Shown here: in pieces, positions 1 to 9,760 of the stretch
Layout of the letters: every line of letters begins with the position of its first letter
Numbering within the stretch: position 1 is the first letter of the stretch
Source of the DNA: CAZJHD01 sp964545855
GTDB lineage: Bacteria > Planctomycetota > UBA1135 > JACQFD01
Assembly (NCBI GenBank): GCA_964545855.1
Contig: CAZJHD010000012.1
Location: 1-64,000, forward strand
Direction of reading: 5' to 3'
Length of the DNA stretch: 64,000 nt
Position numbers and translations under genes: made by a program
Notes under the pieces: generated by a model
Told to the model about the DNA's origin: nothing
Database searches by the model: none
The model's input: only the letters and a program-made list of their open reading frames with translations

Positions 1-27
1 GCGGCGGCGCGAGCCGGGGCCGTCTCC

Positions 28-1179
28 GTGGCCGCGGCGCACGCGCCGGCGCTGTTCGCCGCGTCCGACGCGGAGCGCGCCCGCGCCGTGGAGGCGGCGT
101 GGCCCGAGGCGCCGGCTCTCGCGTCGGCGCGCATCGTCCGCGGCAGCCCGCGTGCCGACGGCTCCGCCGAGCTCGATCTCGCCCTCGTCGAACGCACGGG
201 AGCGCACCGGCGGCTCCACGCGCGGCTCCGCAGCGGCGTCCTCCGGGAGGAGGCTCCCGCGCTGCCTCTCGACGAAACGGGGCTCGCGTCGCTCGCCGCG
301 GCTGCGATCGAGAGCGATGCCGGCGACGTGCGGATCACCGGACTCCGCTGGCTCGCGTGGCGTCCGGGACGTCGCGGCACGGCGCGCCTCGACCTGGAGG
401 CGTGCGGCGAGGCCACGACGCTCGCGATCCGATGGTCGAGGTCGCGCCGATCGATCGCGAGGGCGCGGTGGGCGATGGCGCTCGCGACGCGTCCGCCTGC
501 GACGGGCGCCGCGCTCCCCTTCGCGCCGCCGCTCGCCCTCGACGAGGAGAGCGGCTGCGTCGTCTGGCCCTGGATCCGTGGCGCCGACCTGCGGGCCGCT
601 CCACCGGCGGACTCGGCCGGGGCGCGGAGCGTCCTCGACGCCGTCGCGCGCTTCCACGCGCTGCCGGCTCCCGAGGGTGCGCCGTTCCACGGCAGCGAGG
701 CGGAGCTCGCGACGATCGAGCGTCTGCGCGAGCGGGGCCGTGCCGCCGGATTCCCCGAGCCCCACGGGATCGCCGGGCTCCATGCGGCGCTCGCAGAGCG
801 TTCGCGGGAGGGCGAGAGCGGCGCGGCCGTGCTGCTCCATCGAGACCTCCACGAGGGTCAGGTCCTCGTCGACGACGACGGCGGCGTTCGGCTGCTCGAT
901 CTCGACACGGCGGCTCCGGGGGACGCGTCCCTCGACGCGGGGAACCTCCTCGCGCACCTGCTGCTCGCGGAGGAGGAGGGGCTCGGCGCTCCGGGTCTCG
1001 TCCTCGTCGCGGAGGCCCTGCGGGCCGCCACACCGGCGGAGGCTCTGCGGTGGAGCACCGCCGCGTCCCTCGTGCGCATCGCCCTCGTCCACGCGCCGCG
1101 GGATCTCCGGCTCGCCGCACGCCTGCTGGACCGCGCGCGCGAGCTCCTCGCGCCGGATTGCTGCCATGCGAGGTCGTGA
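28..1179 (+). CDS. APH-fold phosphotransferase (aminoglycoside phosphotransferase family)
   Basis: This is a kinase-like protein of about 383 residues. The C-terminal half has the APH-family catalytic signature: HRDLHEGQ near residues 271-278 (catalytic Asp and metal-binding region), then LLDLDTA near 289-295 in the position of the DFG-like metal ligand, then a GNLLAHLL helix. The family phosphorylates small hydroxylated substrates such as aminoglycosides, choline, homoserine or sugars; nothing here identifies the substrate, and resistance should not be assumed. The frame is open back to base 1, so the GTG start at 28 is only the first one visible and the N-terminus may extend beyond the window. 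The gene overlaps the next one by 14 bases, so the two are probably co-transcribed. Confidence 0.75.
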   Translation: MAAAHAPALFAASDAERARAVEAAWPEAPALASARIVRGSPRADGSAELDLALVERTGAHRRLHARLRSGVLREEAPALPLDETGLASLAAAAIESDAGDVRITGLRWLAWRPGRRGTARLDLEACGEATTLAIRWSRSRRSIARARWAMALATRPPATGAALPFAPPLALDEESGCVVWPWIRGADLRAAPPADSAGARSVLDAVARFHALPAPEGAPFHGSEAELATIERLRERGRAAGFPEPHGIAGLHAALAERSREGESGAAVLLHRDLHEGQVLVDDDGGVRLLDLDTAAPGDASLDAGNLLAHLLLAEEEGLGAPGLVLVAEALRAATPAEALRWSTAASLVRIALVHAPRDLRLAARLLDRARELLAPDCCHARS

Positions 1180-2932
1180 CGTGGCGCTCCTCGCCCTCCT
1201 CGCCGCGCCCGCGACGGCCCAGGACTCCGGGAGGAAGACACGGGTGGAGGACCTCCCCGTCGGCGTGCGCGTCGAGCTCAAGGTGGAGCCCGACGCGCTC
1301 GGGACGCTGCGCGTCGTCGACGCGGAGCTCGCGCCGCCGGGCGACCGCGACACGGTGATCGGCCCGCTCGACCGGCTCACGGAGGACACGATCGTCGTGC
1401 TCGGCGTCGTGCTCCGGGTCGACGAGGGGACGCGCTTCCTCGACGCGCAGGACGGATCGCTCCCGCGCGAACGCTTCGCCTCGGGCTCCCTCGTGCGCGC
1501 CGATCTCTCCCGCGGGCGCATGCGCGCCACCCGGGTGCGCCTCCTGACGGAGCCGCGGCGGTCGACGATCGCGGGACGCGTCGTTCTCTCGGAGCGCCAC
1601 GACGAGGACACCTGGCGCCTCGTCGTGCTGGAGCGGGAGCTGCGCTCCCCCCCGAGGCTGAAGGTCGACGCTCCGCCGGAGCTGGCGAGCCGGACCCTGA
1701 GCTCCCTGCGGATCGAGCCCGGCGGCACGCGGCGCGGCCGCCGCAAGGACGAGGACGTGACACGCGGCACGATCCCGCTCGGGGATCTCGGCTCCCTCGG
1801 CGGCACCCTCGACGAGAAGGCGGAGCTCCGCGACGACTACACGCTCGACCCCGACCGCGACCGCGACGAGCTGCGCTCGACGTTCCGCGCGCGGATCGAG
1901 GCGCAGCTGAGGCCGCGGGAGGATCTGCTGATCGTCCTCGGCGTGAAGGGCGAGCAGGACGACCGGATCCGCGACGAGCGCGACGACGTGCATTCCTTCG
2001 AGGCGCGTCCCGACGAGACCTTCGTGCAGGTGGAGGACCTGGTCTTCGACGGACTCGACCTGCTGGTCGGACGTTCGCGCTTCGAGGACGAACGCGAGTG
2101 GCTCTACAACCGCAACCTCGACGGCGTCCGTCTCTTCTTCGACGGCGGCCCCGTCTTCGCGGAGGGCTCCGTCACGACGGGCTTCGACACGGGGAACCGG
2201 CGCGACGACCACACCCTGAACCTCATGGGGCAGGTGGGGGTCGACTTGGCGGAGGACGTGATGGCCTCGGCCTGGATCGTCGACCGTCGCGACCGGACCT
2301 CGCGCGACGAGAGCCCGTTCCTCTTCGGGCTCCACTCCGAGGGCGAGCCCGTGCGCCACCTCGAGTACTGGATCGAGCTGGCCGGCGCCTCCGGCGTGGA
2401 CGGGAATCGCCGGATCCGGGGCTGGGCCTTCGACGTGGGGGCGACCTACGAGCTCGATCTGCCGCTCGACCCGGCCTTCACCCTCGGCTGGGCCTTCGGC
2501 TCCGGTGACCGCGATCCGAGCGACTCCGTCGACGGCGCCTTCCGGCAGACGGGCCTGCAGCGCAACAACGGGAAGCTCTCGGGGGTCACCTCGTTCCGCT
2601 ACTACGGCGAGCTCGTCGACCCCGAGCTCTCGAACCTCCACGTCGCCACGGCCGCCGTCGGCGTGCGCCTCGCGCGGCGCACCTCGCTCGATCTCGTCGC
2701 CCACGCGCTCCTCCAGGACGTCGCCGCGGCGTCGCTGCGCTCGAGCGACCTCCGCGCCACGCCCAACGGGCGCCACCGCGACCTCGGCGTCGAGATCGAC
2801 GCCGTGCTCGGCATCCGCGAGTGGGAGGCGCTCGACCTGGAGGTCGTCGCCGGCTGGTTCGAGCCGGGCCGCGCCTTCGACACGAACGCGAGCGCCTTCA
2901 CGGCCAAGTTCCAGATTCGTTTCAAGTTCTGA
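1166..2932 (+). CDS. alginate-export-like outer-membrane beta-barrel protein
   Basis: The 588-residue product begins with a short signal peptide (MRGRDVALLALLAAPATAQ). Residues ~25-160 form a beta-rich region built around short repeated Val/Asp strands (GVRVELKVEPDALGTLRVVD), reminiscent of a DUF5666/OB-type domain. From about residue 200 to the end there are alternating amphipathic strands separated by Asp/Arg-rich turns, and the chain ends in Phe (FQIRFKF), typical of an outer-membrane barrel recognised by BamA. The layout matches the alginate-export (AlgE-like) family, which forms anionic-polysaccharide channels. The ATG at 1166 was chosen because it gives the signal peptide and overlaps the upstream stop. 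The exported substrate cannot be read from the sequence, and no alginate polymerase genes are nearby. Confidence 0.72.
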   Translation: MRGRDVALLALLAAPATAQDSGRKTRVEDLPVGVRVELKVEPDALGTLRVVDAELAPPGDRDTVIGPLDRLTEDTIVVLGVVLRVDEGTRFLDAQDGSLPRERFASGSLVRADLSRGRMRATRVRLLTEPRRSTIAGRVVLSERHDEDTWRLVVLERELRSPPRLKVDAPPELASRTLSSLRIEPGGTRRGRRKDEDVTRGTIPLGDLGSLGGTLDEKAELRDDYTLDPDRDRDELRSTFRARIEAQLRPREDLLIVLGVKGEQDDRIRDERDDVHSFEARPDETFVQVEDLVFDGLDLLVGRSRFEDEREWLYNRNLDGVRLFFDGGPVFAEGSVTTGFDTGNRRDDHTLNLMGQVGVDLAEDVMASAWIVDRRDRTSRDESPFLFGLHSEGEPVRHLEYWIELAGASGVDGNRRIRGWAFDVGATYELDLPLDPAFTLGWAFGSGDRDPSDSVDGAFRQTGLQRNNGKLSGVTSFRYYGELVDPELSNLHVATAAVGVRLARRTSLDLVAHALLQDVAAASLRSSDLRATPNGRHRDLGVEIDAVLGIREWEALDLEVVAGWFEPGRAFDTNASAFTAKFQIRFKF

Positions 2933-2956
2933 TCCCCGAAGCACGGAGCACGTTCG

Positions 2957-4507
2957 ATGCATCTCCTTCGCAGCCTCCTCGGTTCCATGTTCGCTCTCGC
3001 CGCGCTCGCCTCCCTCCTGCATGCCCAGTCGGTCGTGACCGGAACGGTCCTCCAGCCGAACGGCCAGCCGCTCGCGAACGTCGACCTCGACTTCTACTTC
3101 GCCAATGGCGACGAGCAGAAGAACGTGAGCGGCGACTTCACCGGGCCGACGGGCGTCTTCACGACGCTGATCCCGCCCGGCACCTACACGATCGAGTTGC
3201 GGCCGCCGGCGGGATTCCTCTACCAGGACACCGTCGTCGGTCCGTTCGTCGTGTCGGGCGTGACGAACGTCGGGCCACTCTCGCTCCTCGCCGGCGCTGG
3301 AGTGAAGGGCGTTCTGAAGAACACGAATCTCGTGCCTCTCGGGAACAGCAAGGTGCGTCCCGAGATCGCGGGCACCGGCGTGCCCGTCGCCGTGAACGGC
3401 GCCGGCACCGATCCGAGCACGGGCGCGTTCCAGTTCGTCGTCGCACCGGGCACCTACGACCTCCTCCTGGACACGACCGGCGACGGGACGCTCGGCGCGC
3501 CGGGGCAGATCCTCGGGAAGGCGCTCCCCGTGTCGGTGATGACCGACCTCGGGACGATCCTCCTGCCGCCGGGCCAGATCCTGTCGGCGACGGTGGTGCG
3601 TCAGACGGGCGGGACGCCGGTCGCCGATTGCGACGTGGACGTGCGCGATCCGGTCACGCTCCAGAAGCTCTACACGCCGAACGACAACTCCGACGCCTTC
3701 GGATTCGTCGACGTCGTCGTTCCGGCGGGGACGTGGATCCTCGACGTCGCGCCGGACTTCGCGACCTCCCTCGTCGCGAAGCGCGTCTCGAACGTCGTCG
3801 TGGCGGGGCCGACTCCACTCGGCGTGATCGCGCTCGAGACCGGCGTCGTCCTGAGCGGAACGGTGCGCGATGGCGCCGGCGCACTCGTCGCGGGCGTCGA
3901 CGTGGACGTCCAGCGCTGGCCGTCGGGCGCCTTCGTCCTCACGACGGACGACGACACGAATGCGAGCGGTGCCTACCAGGTGATCGTCCCCGCGACGGCG
4001 CTGCAGATCGCCTTCCGCCCCTTCGAGACGCCGGCCCTCGGCGTCCAGACCCACGCACCGCAGACGATCGCGGGGCCGACCGTCGTGCACTCGCTCCTCC
4101 CCAAGGCGACGGCCGTTCTGCCGAGCCACTACGGAGCCGGACATCCGGGCACGGGGGGGCTCGTCCCGACGGTGTCGGACTTCGGCATCCCCATGTCGAC
4201 CTTCGGCCACTACGGCTTCCTGGTCGAGCAGGGGCTGCCGAGCACGCCCGCCTCGGTGATGCTCGCGGAGGCCTCCGGGTTCTTCCCGCTCCCCGACTTC
4301 GACGTCGTGTTCCTGATCGATCTCCTGACGATCAACTCCCTGAACGGTGCCACGGACGCGAACGGCCGGTTCCTCGTGAACATCGTCGTGCCTCCGATCC
4401 CGCAGCTCGTCGGAGAGGACTTCTTCGTGCAGGCGCTCCTCTTCGATCCGGGCGCGTCGAAGCTCTTCACCCACAGCGACGGTCTCCGGGTCGTCCTGTC
4501 GGACTGA
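2957..4507 (+). CDS. secreted protein with carboxypeptidase-regulatory-like repeats
   Basis: The 516-residue product has a clear signal peptide (MHLLRSLLGSMFALAALASLLHAQ). It then repeats Ig-like/transthyretin-like beta-sandwich units of the carboxypeptidase regulatory type: each unit has a 'V.GTV....G.P.A.VD.D' opening, as at VVTGTVLQPNGQPLANVDLD (residues ~25-45) and again at VVLSGTVRDGAGALVAGVDVD (residues ~295-315). The C-terminal third is a different beta-rich domain without a recognised motif. There are no catalytic residues to point to, so a structural or binding role at the cell surface or outside the cell is the reasonable inference. It follows the barrel protein by 24 bases and is probably in the same operon. 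Confidence 0.65.
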   Translation: MHLLRSLLGSMFALAALASLLHAQSVVTGTVLQPNGQPLANVDLDFYFANGDEQKNVSGDFTGPTGVFTTLIPPGTYTIELRPPAGFLYQDTVVGPFVVSGVTNVGPLSLLAGAGVKGVLKNTNLVPLGNSKVRPEIAGTGVPVAVNGAGTDPSTGAFQFVVAPGTYDLLLDTTGDGTLGAPGQILGKALPVSVMTDLGTILLPPGQILSATVVRQTGGTPVADCDVDVRDPVTLQKLYTPNDNSDAFGFVDVVVPAGTWILDVAPDFATSLVAKRVSNVVVAGPTPLGVIALETGVVLSGTVRDGAGALVAGVDVDVQRWPSGAFVLTTDDDTNASGAYQVIVPATALQIAFRPFETPALGVQTHAPQTIAGPTVVHSLLPKATAVLPSHYGAGHPGTGGLVPTVSDFGIPMSTFGHYGFLVEQGLPSTPASVMLAEASGFFPLPDFDVVFLIDLLTINSLNGATDANGRFLVNIVVPPIPQLVGEDFFVQALLFDPGASKLFTHSDGLRVVLSD

Positions 4508-4555
4508 GCCGTTTCGGGGTGCATCCGGGCGCCGGGATACCCTCGGCGTCCGGAC

Positions 4556-7500
4556 ATGCCCCGACGACGCGCACCCTCCGTGGCCCGAGGACTCGAGCGA
4601 TTCCGTTCCGAGCGGGTCCTGCTCCGCACGGCGGAGGAGGAGATCCACCGCGGCTCCTTCGACGGGAGACCCGCGGTGCTCCGTCGCCTCCGCACGGCCG
4701 ATCCCGACGCCATCGTCGACGAGGTGCGCGCGCTCGCGGCGCTCTCGGATCCCTCGCTCCCGGCGCTCCTCGACGCCGGCCGCGATGCGGAGGGCGTCTA
4801 CCTCGTGCGGCCGTGGATCGACGGGACCGACCTGAGATCACTCGGCCGCCAGGAGCCGGCGCGGGTCGCGGAGATCGTGGACGGCGTCGCGGCGGCGCTC
4901 GAGCGCGTGCATGCGGCCGGGTTCCTCCACCTCGACGTCTCGCCGGGGAACGTGGTGGTGCGGGAGGACGGGAGCGTGGCGCTCCTCGACTTCGGCCTCG
5001 CTCGGCGCGAGGGGACGCCGATCGAGGACGCGCGCGGCTCCGCCTACTTCGTGGCGCCGGAGGTGATCCTCGGTCTCCCGGTCGACGCGCGAGCCGACCT
5101 GTTCTCCGTCGGCGCGCTGGCGACGCGGCTGCTGGCGGGGCCCTTCGAGACCCCCGTCGACGCGTTCTACGCGCGGTTCCCGGCGGGAGAGTTCCTCGCG
5201 GCGGCGGGCATCGAGGAGACGCGCATCGACCCCGCGTGGAAGGCGCTGCTCCGCCAGCTCGTCGCGCGCGAGCCCGCGGAGCGTCTCGCCGACGCGGCGA
5301 GCCTGCGCCGCGCCCTGCGCCGCGCGCTTCCCGCGCTCACGGAGTCGGCGCCGCTCGAGCGACCCGCCGGGATCCGTCTCGATGCGCAGCTCTGGCGGGG
5401 CGCCGCGCTGCAATCCATGCGGACGCGGCTGCTCGCGCCCATCGTGGGCGATCCGCGCCCCCGCCTGCGCGTCGAGTGCGAGGATCCATCGGCGCTCGCC
5501 GAGGTGGCGACCGACCTCCTGTTCCACGCGCGTCTCGGCGGCGCGGTGGCGCACAGGGTCGCGGCCGACGGCGCCGACGTTCCCCGTGCCGCCCTCGATC
5601 TCGCGCGGGGGCTCGGCTTCCCGCAGCTCCGTCTGCCGTCCCTCGAGGGGCTCGGGGAGGACGAGGCGCGCGACGTCCTGGCGCGCTTCGCGGTGCGCGC
5701 CGTGCGCGAGGCGGCGAGCGATCGGCCCGTCTGGATCCTGCGGGTCGGCGCGGGCAAGACGGCCGTCGCGCGCTGGCTCGACCGGATGGAGCGGCGACTC
5801 GGCGAGACGGCGCTACCCCGTTTCCCGGCGGGCATCGTCTCCCTGCGGGTGGCGGTGATCTCCGGGAGCCGCGAGGACGACGACGTCGTGGTCGTCCCGG
5901 GACCGGACGCGCGCCGGCTGGAGGAGGCGCTCGCGCGGGCGGGGCTCGTCGGCGCCGAGGGATCGGTGCGGCGCGTGGCCGAGAGGCTGCTCGCCGGCTG
6001 CGGCCCCGACACGCGGTCCCTCGAGGAGAGCCTCGCGGCGGCGTTCCGGTCCGGAGCGCTGCGCGCAGAGGGCGCGTCGATCCGCATCGCCGGAAGCGTC
6101 GATCCGACGGCGGGACGGGGCGCCGCTCTCGCGGGCCTCGGCGAGCCGGCACTCCGCCTCGTGACGGCTCTCGCGGCGCTCGGCAGATCCTGTCCGAGGC
6201 CGCGCGCGTCGGCCCTGGCCGGCGCCCGCGAGGCAGCGATCTCCGGCGCCATCGAGGAGCTCCTCGCGGCGCGGCTCGCCATCGTCGTGCGCGAGGGCGT
6301 TGGCGCCCGGATGGAGATCGCCTCGGAGGCGACGCGCCGCGCGGTGCTGGAGGAGATCCCGGAGGAGGCGCGCCGCGAAGCGCATCGGCGAGCCCTCTCG
6401 GAGATCCGCCGGAGCGACGCGCCGCCGGAGGATCTCGCGCGCGTCGCCGCGGGCGCCGGCGAGCACACCGAGGCGATCGAAGCCGCGCTCCGGGCCGTCG
6501 GAGACCGTGATCGAGGGCTTCCTGCCGAGACGGCGCTCCCGCTCCTCGACCACGTGCTCGCGCTCGCGCCCGAGGGGAGCGAGGCGGCCTTCGAGCTCCT
6601 CGACCGGCGCTCGGAGATCCGTGGGTCGGCGGGAGACGGCGAGGGATCCGCATCCGACGCGGAGGCGCTCGTCGCTTCCGCCGGGCGCGACCCCGTGCGC
6701 CGGGCGCGCGCGCTCGTGCGTCGCGCGGAGTGCGCGCTGCGGCGCGGAGACCGCGCGTCGGCGCGGGCCGATCTCGAGGCCGCGTCCCGCGATCTCCCGC
6801 GCGCCACGAGGGACCTCGTGGACCGCCACGCGCGCACGCTCGCGGCGGCGTTCCTCGCGGAGGGGGAGCACGGCGCGGCGGTGCAGGTGCTCGACGCGGC
6901 GCTGCGGCAGGAAGGCCTCGACGCGGCGTCGGAGGCCCGTCTGCGCGTGCCCCTGAGCGTCGCCCTCGCCCAGGCGGGCGACGTGCCGCGGAGCGAGGAA
7001 GAGGCAGCGCGGGCGCTGGCGCTCTGCCGCGCGACGGAGGATCTCCCCGGCGCGGCGTCGGCCCTCGTCAACCTCGGGTTCGCGCGGGAGCGGCTCGGTC
7101 GTGGCGAGGCGGCCGTCGCGGCGCTCGGCGAGGCGCGCGACCTCTTCCGGCGCCTCGGCCGTGCGACGGGGGAGGCGAATGCGGCGCACCACCTCGGGAT
7201 CGCGCTCCGCCGGGCCGGAGAGCGTGTCGAGGCCGAGCGATGCCTCCGGGAGGCGCTCGCCATGCGCGAGCGTCTCGGCGATGCGCCCGGAGTCGCCGCC
7301 ACCCGCGGGAGCCTCGGCGTCCTCCACGCCGAGCGCGGGGAGCTGCCGAGCGCGCGGCGGGAGCTCGCCGAGGCGGCTTCCGCCTTCGAGACGCTCGGCG
7401 CGCGGCGCGAGGAGGCGAGGGCACGCGCGCTCCTGGCGGAGGTGCTCGTGGAGGCGTCGCGTCTCGACGAGGCGCGCATCGAGGTCGACCTCGCCCTCGC

Positions 7501-9715
7501 GACGCAGGAGGAGCTCGGGCTCGCCTCCGATCTGCGGGAGACGCGCGTCACGGCGGCGCGGGTCGCGCTGCATGCCGGCGACGCCGCCGGAGCGCGGCGC
7601 TGTCTCGGGCCCGCGGCCGACCGGGAGCCGGCGCCCGCTCGTCTCGTGCGGATCGAGATCGACCTGGCGCAGGGAGACGCGGAGAGCGCCCGCGCGCGGG
7701 CCGAGGCGCTGCGCGCGTCGGAGCCTTCGTCGAGACTCGTTCGAGACGGGATCGTCGATCTCCTCCTGGCGCGGGCGCTCGTCCGGCTGGGACGCGCGGA
7801 GGAGGCCTCGATGGCCTACGATCGGTCGGCCCGCGCGGCTCGCGCGCGGCGCGCGCACCACGTGGCGCTGCGAGCGGCGTGGGAGGCCGCCGCCGAGGAG
7901 CTCCGACGCGGCGCGCGGGAAGCCTCCCACACGCTCTGGCGCGAAGGGGATCTCGCGCTCGACCGCATCCGGCTCGCCGAGGGAATCGGTCTCGCGCCGG
8001 TCGACGTCCTCGGCCCCGGAGGCACCGAGCCTTCGGCGGCGCTCTCCCGCGCCTTCTCGAGCACCCCCGCACCCATGTCCGAGTCTCCGTCCGCCACTCC
8101 GCCCCAGCCGCACCGGCCCACGCGCGCCGCGCGGGAAGGGCCCGTGCCGAACGAGCTCCTGCGCACGTTCCTCGCGATCAACAAGCGGCTCAACACGGCG
8201 GTCGACCGAGAGCAGCTCCTGCGGTTCATCCTCGACTCGGCGATCGCGCTCTCCGGCGCGCGGCGCGGGTTCCTCGCGCTCTACCACGGCGAGCGTCTCG
8301 AGGTGGAGGTGGCCTCGGCGACGGACCGCGCGACGATCCCGGCGCCGGCGCGGGAGCTCTCGAAATCCGTCGTGGCCGAGGCCGTGCGCACCGGGCGCCC
8401 GATCCTGACGAGCAACGCGCGCAGCGACGAGCGATTCGCCGCCCACCGCAGCGTCGCCTCGCTCGACCTGCGCTCCGTCGTCTGCGTCCCCTTCCGCACC
8501 GAGGAGGGGCTCTCGGGAGCGCTCTACCTCGACAATCCTCTCCGCGAGGGCGCCTTCGACGAGGGGACCATCGACCTCGTCGACGCGCTCGCCGATCAAG
8601 CGGCGATCGCGCTGACGAACCTCATGCGCCGGGCGGAGATCCTCCGCCTGAACGACCAGCTCTCGGACCGTCTCCGCGAGCGCGAGCGCGCCCTCGCCGT
8701 CGCGGAGCGCGAGATCGAGGTGGCGCGACGAAGGCTCGACCCGCCGCGCCTCGTGGCGGCGAGCGCGCGCATGCGCGAGGTGCTCGATCTCCTCGATCGC
8801 GTCGCGGCGACGGACGTGCCGGTGCTGCTGCTGGGGGAGAGCGGCACGGGGAAGGACCTCGTGGCGCACGAGCTGCACCGCCGGAGCCTCCGGCGCGCCG
8901 AGCGATTCGTGACGCACAACTGCGCCGCCACTCCCGAGGCGCTGATGGAGAGCGAGTTCTTCGGCCACGTGCGGGGATCGTTCACGGGCGCCGATCGCGA
9001 CCGCGTCGGCCTCGTGGAGCTGGCCCACCGCGGCACGCTCCTCCTCGACGAGATCGGTGAGATGCCGCTCTCCCTGCAGGCGAAGGTGCTGCGGTTCCTC
9101 CAGGGAGGCGAGTACCGCCCCGTGGGCGCGACCACGACGCGCCACGCCGACGTCCGCATCGTGTCGGCGACGAACCGCAGCATCCAGGACGCCGTGCGCG
9201 AAGGCACGTTCCGCGAGGACCTGCTCTACCGGCTTCGGGGCGTCGCCGTGACGCTGCCGCCTCTCCGGGAGCGTCCGGAGGACGTGCCGCTCCTCGTCGA
9301 CGCGTTCCTCGCGCGCTGCAACGAGCAGCAGGGCGCCCGCAAGCGCATGACCGAGCAGGTGCGCCGCGCGCTCGCGACGCTCCCCTGGCCGGGGAACGTT
9401 CGCGAGCTCGAGCACGAGGTGGCCCGGCTGTTCTTCCTGAGCGGCGACACGATCGACGATCCGACGCTGCTGAGCGCCGGGTCGCGGATCGTGGGCGAGG
9501 GCTCGCCCGCGGGCACCGTGCGGCCGCTCCGCGATCTCGAGCGCGACGCCATCGAAGCGGCGCTCCGCGCCACGGGCGGCAATCGAGACCGCGCGGCGCG
9601 GCAGCTCGGGATCTCCCGCACGACCATCTACGAGAAGATCCGCGCGTACCGCCTCGCGGCGCATGCCCGCGCGGGCTCGAAGTCCTCCCCCCCTCGTTCG
9701 ACGCGCGCCCGATAG
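4556..9715 (+). CDS. kinase-like / TPR / GAF / sigma54 AAA+ / Fis fusion regulator
   Basis: This 1719-residue protein joins five modules. Residues ~15-265 are Ser/Thr kinase-like, with HLDVSPGN, DFGLAR and VAPE motifs, but the glycine-rich loop is not recognisable and the VAIK lysine position reads Arg (AVLRRL), so ATP binding is doubtful. Residues ~300-520 resemble a worn NTPase region. Residues ~540-1160 are TPR-like Ala/Arg/Leu helices. A GAF domain spans ~1198-1370. A sigma54-interaction AAA+ domain follows (~1395-1625), with Walker A GESGTGKD, the GAFTGA loop as GSFTGA, Walker B LLLDEIGEM and an R-finger region (LRERPEDVPLL). A Fis-type helix-turn-helix (NRDRAARQLGISRTTIYEKI) closes it at ~1670-1700. 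It should activate RpoN-dependent promoters in response to a signal sensed by GAF and TPR domains. Confidence 0.88.
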   Translation: MPRRRAPSVARGLERFRSERVLLRTAEEEIHRGSFDGRPAVLRRLRTADPDAIVDEVRALAALSDPSLPALLDAGRDAEGVYLVRPWIDGTDLRSLGRQEPARVAEIVDGVAAALERVHAAGFLHLDVSPGNVVVREDGSVALLDFGLARREGTPIEDARGSAYFVAPEVILGLPVDARADLFSVGALATRLLAGPFETPVDAFYARFPAGEFLAAAGIEETRIDPAWKALLRQLVAREPAERLADAASLRRALRRALPALTESAPLERPAGIRLDAQLWRGAALQSMRTRLLAPIVGDPRPRLRVECEDPSALAEVATDLLFHARLGGAVAHRVAADGADVPRAALDLARGLGFPQLRLPSLEGLGEDEARDVLARFAVRAVREAASDRPVWILRVGAGKTAVARWLDRMERRLGETALPRFPAGIVSLRVAVISGSREDDDVVVVPGPDARRLEEALARAGLVGAEGSVRRVAERLLAGCGPDTRSLEESLAAAFRSGALRAEGASIRIAGSVDPTAGRGAALAGLGEPALRLVTALAALGRSCPRPRASALAGAREAAISGAIEELLAARLAIVVREGVGARMEIASEATRRAVLEEIPEEARREAHRRALSEIRRSDAPPEDLARVAAGAGEHTEAIEAALRAVGDRDRGLPAETALPLLDHVLALAPEGSEAAFELLDRRSEIRGSAGDGEGSASDAEALVASAGRDPVRRARALVRRAECALRRGDRASARADLEAASRDLPRATRDLVDRHARTLAAAFLAEGEHGAAVQVLDAALRQEGLDAASEARLRVPLSVALAQAGDVPRSEEEAARALALCRATEDLPGAASALVNLGFARERLGRGEAAVAALGEARDLFRRLGRATGEANAAHHLGIALRRAGERVEAERCLREALAMRERLGDAPGVAATRGSLGVLHAERGELPSARRELAEAASAFETLGARREEARARALLAEVLVEASRLDEARIEVDLALATQEELGLASDLRETRVTAARVALHAGDAAGARRCLGPAADREPAPARLVRIEIDLAQGDAESARARAEALRASEPSSRLVRDGIVDLLLARALVRLGRAEEASMAYDRSARAARARRAHHVALRAAWEAAAEELRRGAREASHTLWREGDLALDRIRLAEGIGLAPVDVLGPGGTEPSAALSRAFSSTPAPMSESPSATPPQPHRPTRAAREGPVPNELLRTFLAINKRLNTAVDREQLLRFILDSAIALSGARRGFLALYHGERLEVEVASATDRATIPAPARELSKSVVAEAVRTGRPILTSNARSDERFAAHRSVASLDLRSVVCVPFRTEEGLSGALYLDNPLREGAFDEGTIDLVDALADQAAIALTNLMRRAEILRLNDQLSDRLRERERALAVAEREIEVARRRLDPPRLVAASARMREVLDLLDRVAATDVPVLLLGESGTGKDLVAHELHRRSLRRAERFVTHNCAATPEALMESEFFGHVRGSFTGADRDRVGLVELAHRGTLLLDEIGEMPLSLQAKVLRFLQGGEYRPVGATTTRHADVRIVSATNRSIQDAVREGTFREDLLYRLRGVAVTLPPLRERPEDVPLLVDAFLARCNEQQGARKRMTEQVRRALATLPWPGNVRELEHEVARLFFLSGDTIDDPTLLSAGSRIVGEGSPAGTVRPLRDLERDAIEAALRATGGNRDRAARQLGISRTTIYEKIRAYRLAAHARAGSKSSPPRSTRAR

Positions 9716-9760
9716 GAGCCTCGCCGCATCGCCCTTCCACTGGTCTCCTGGATCCCCGCC

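Noticed and set aside
28..1179. Aminoglycoside resistance gene
   Set aside because: Only the APH fold is evident. The family also includes choline, homoserine and sugar kinases, and nothing identifies the substrate.
335..4648. Long open frame on the minus strand across the first three genes (over 1400 codons)
   Set aside because: It lies antisense to genes with signal peptides and family motifs. In GC-rich DNA antisense frames stay open because stop codons are rare. Its composition (Arg, Glu, Val, His-rich without motifs) is that of a shadow.
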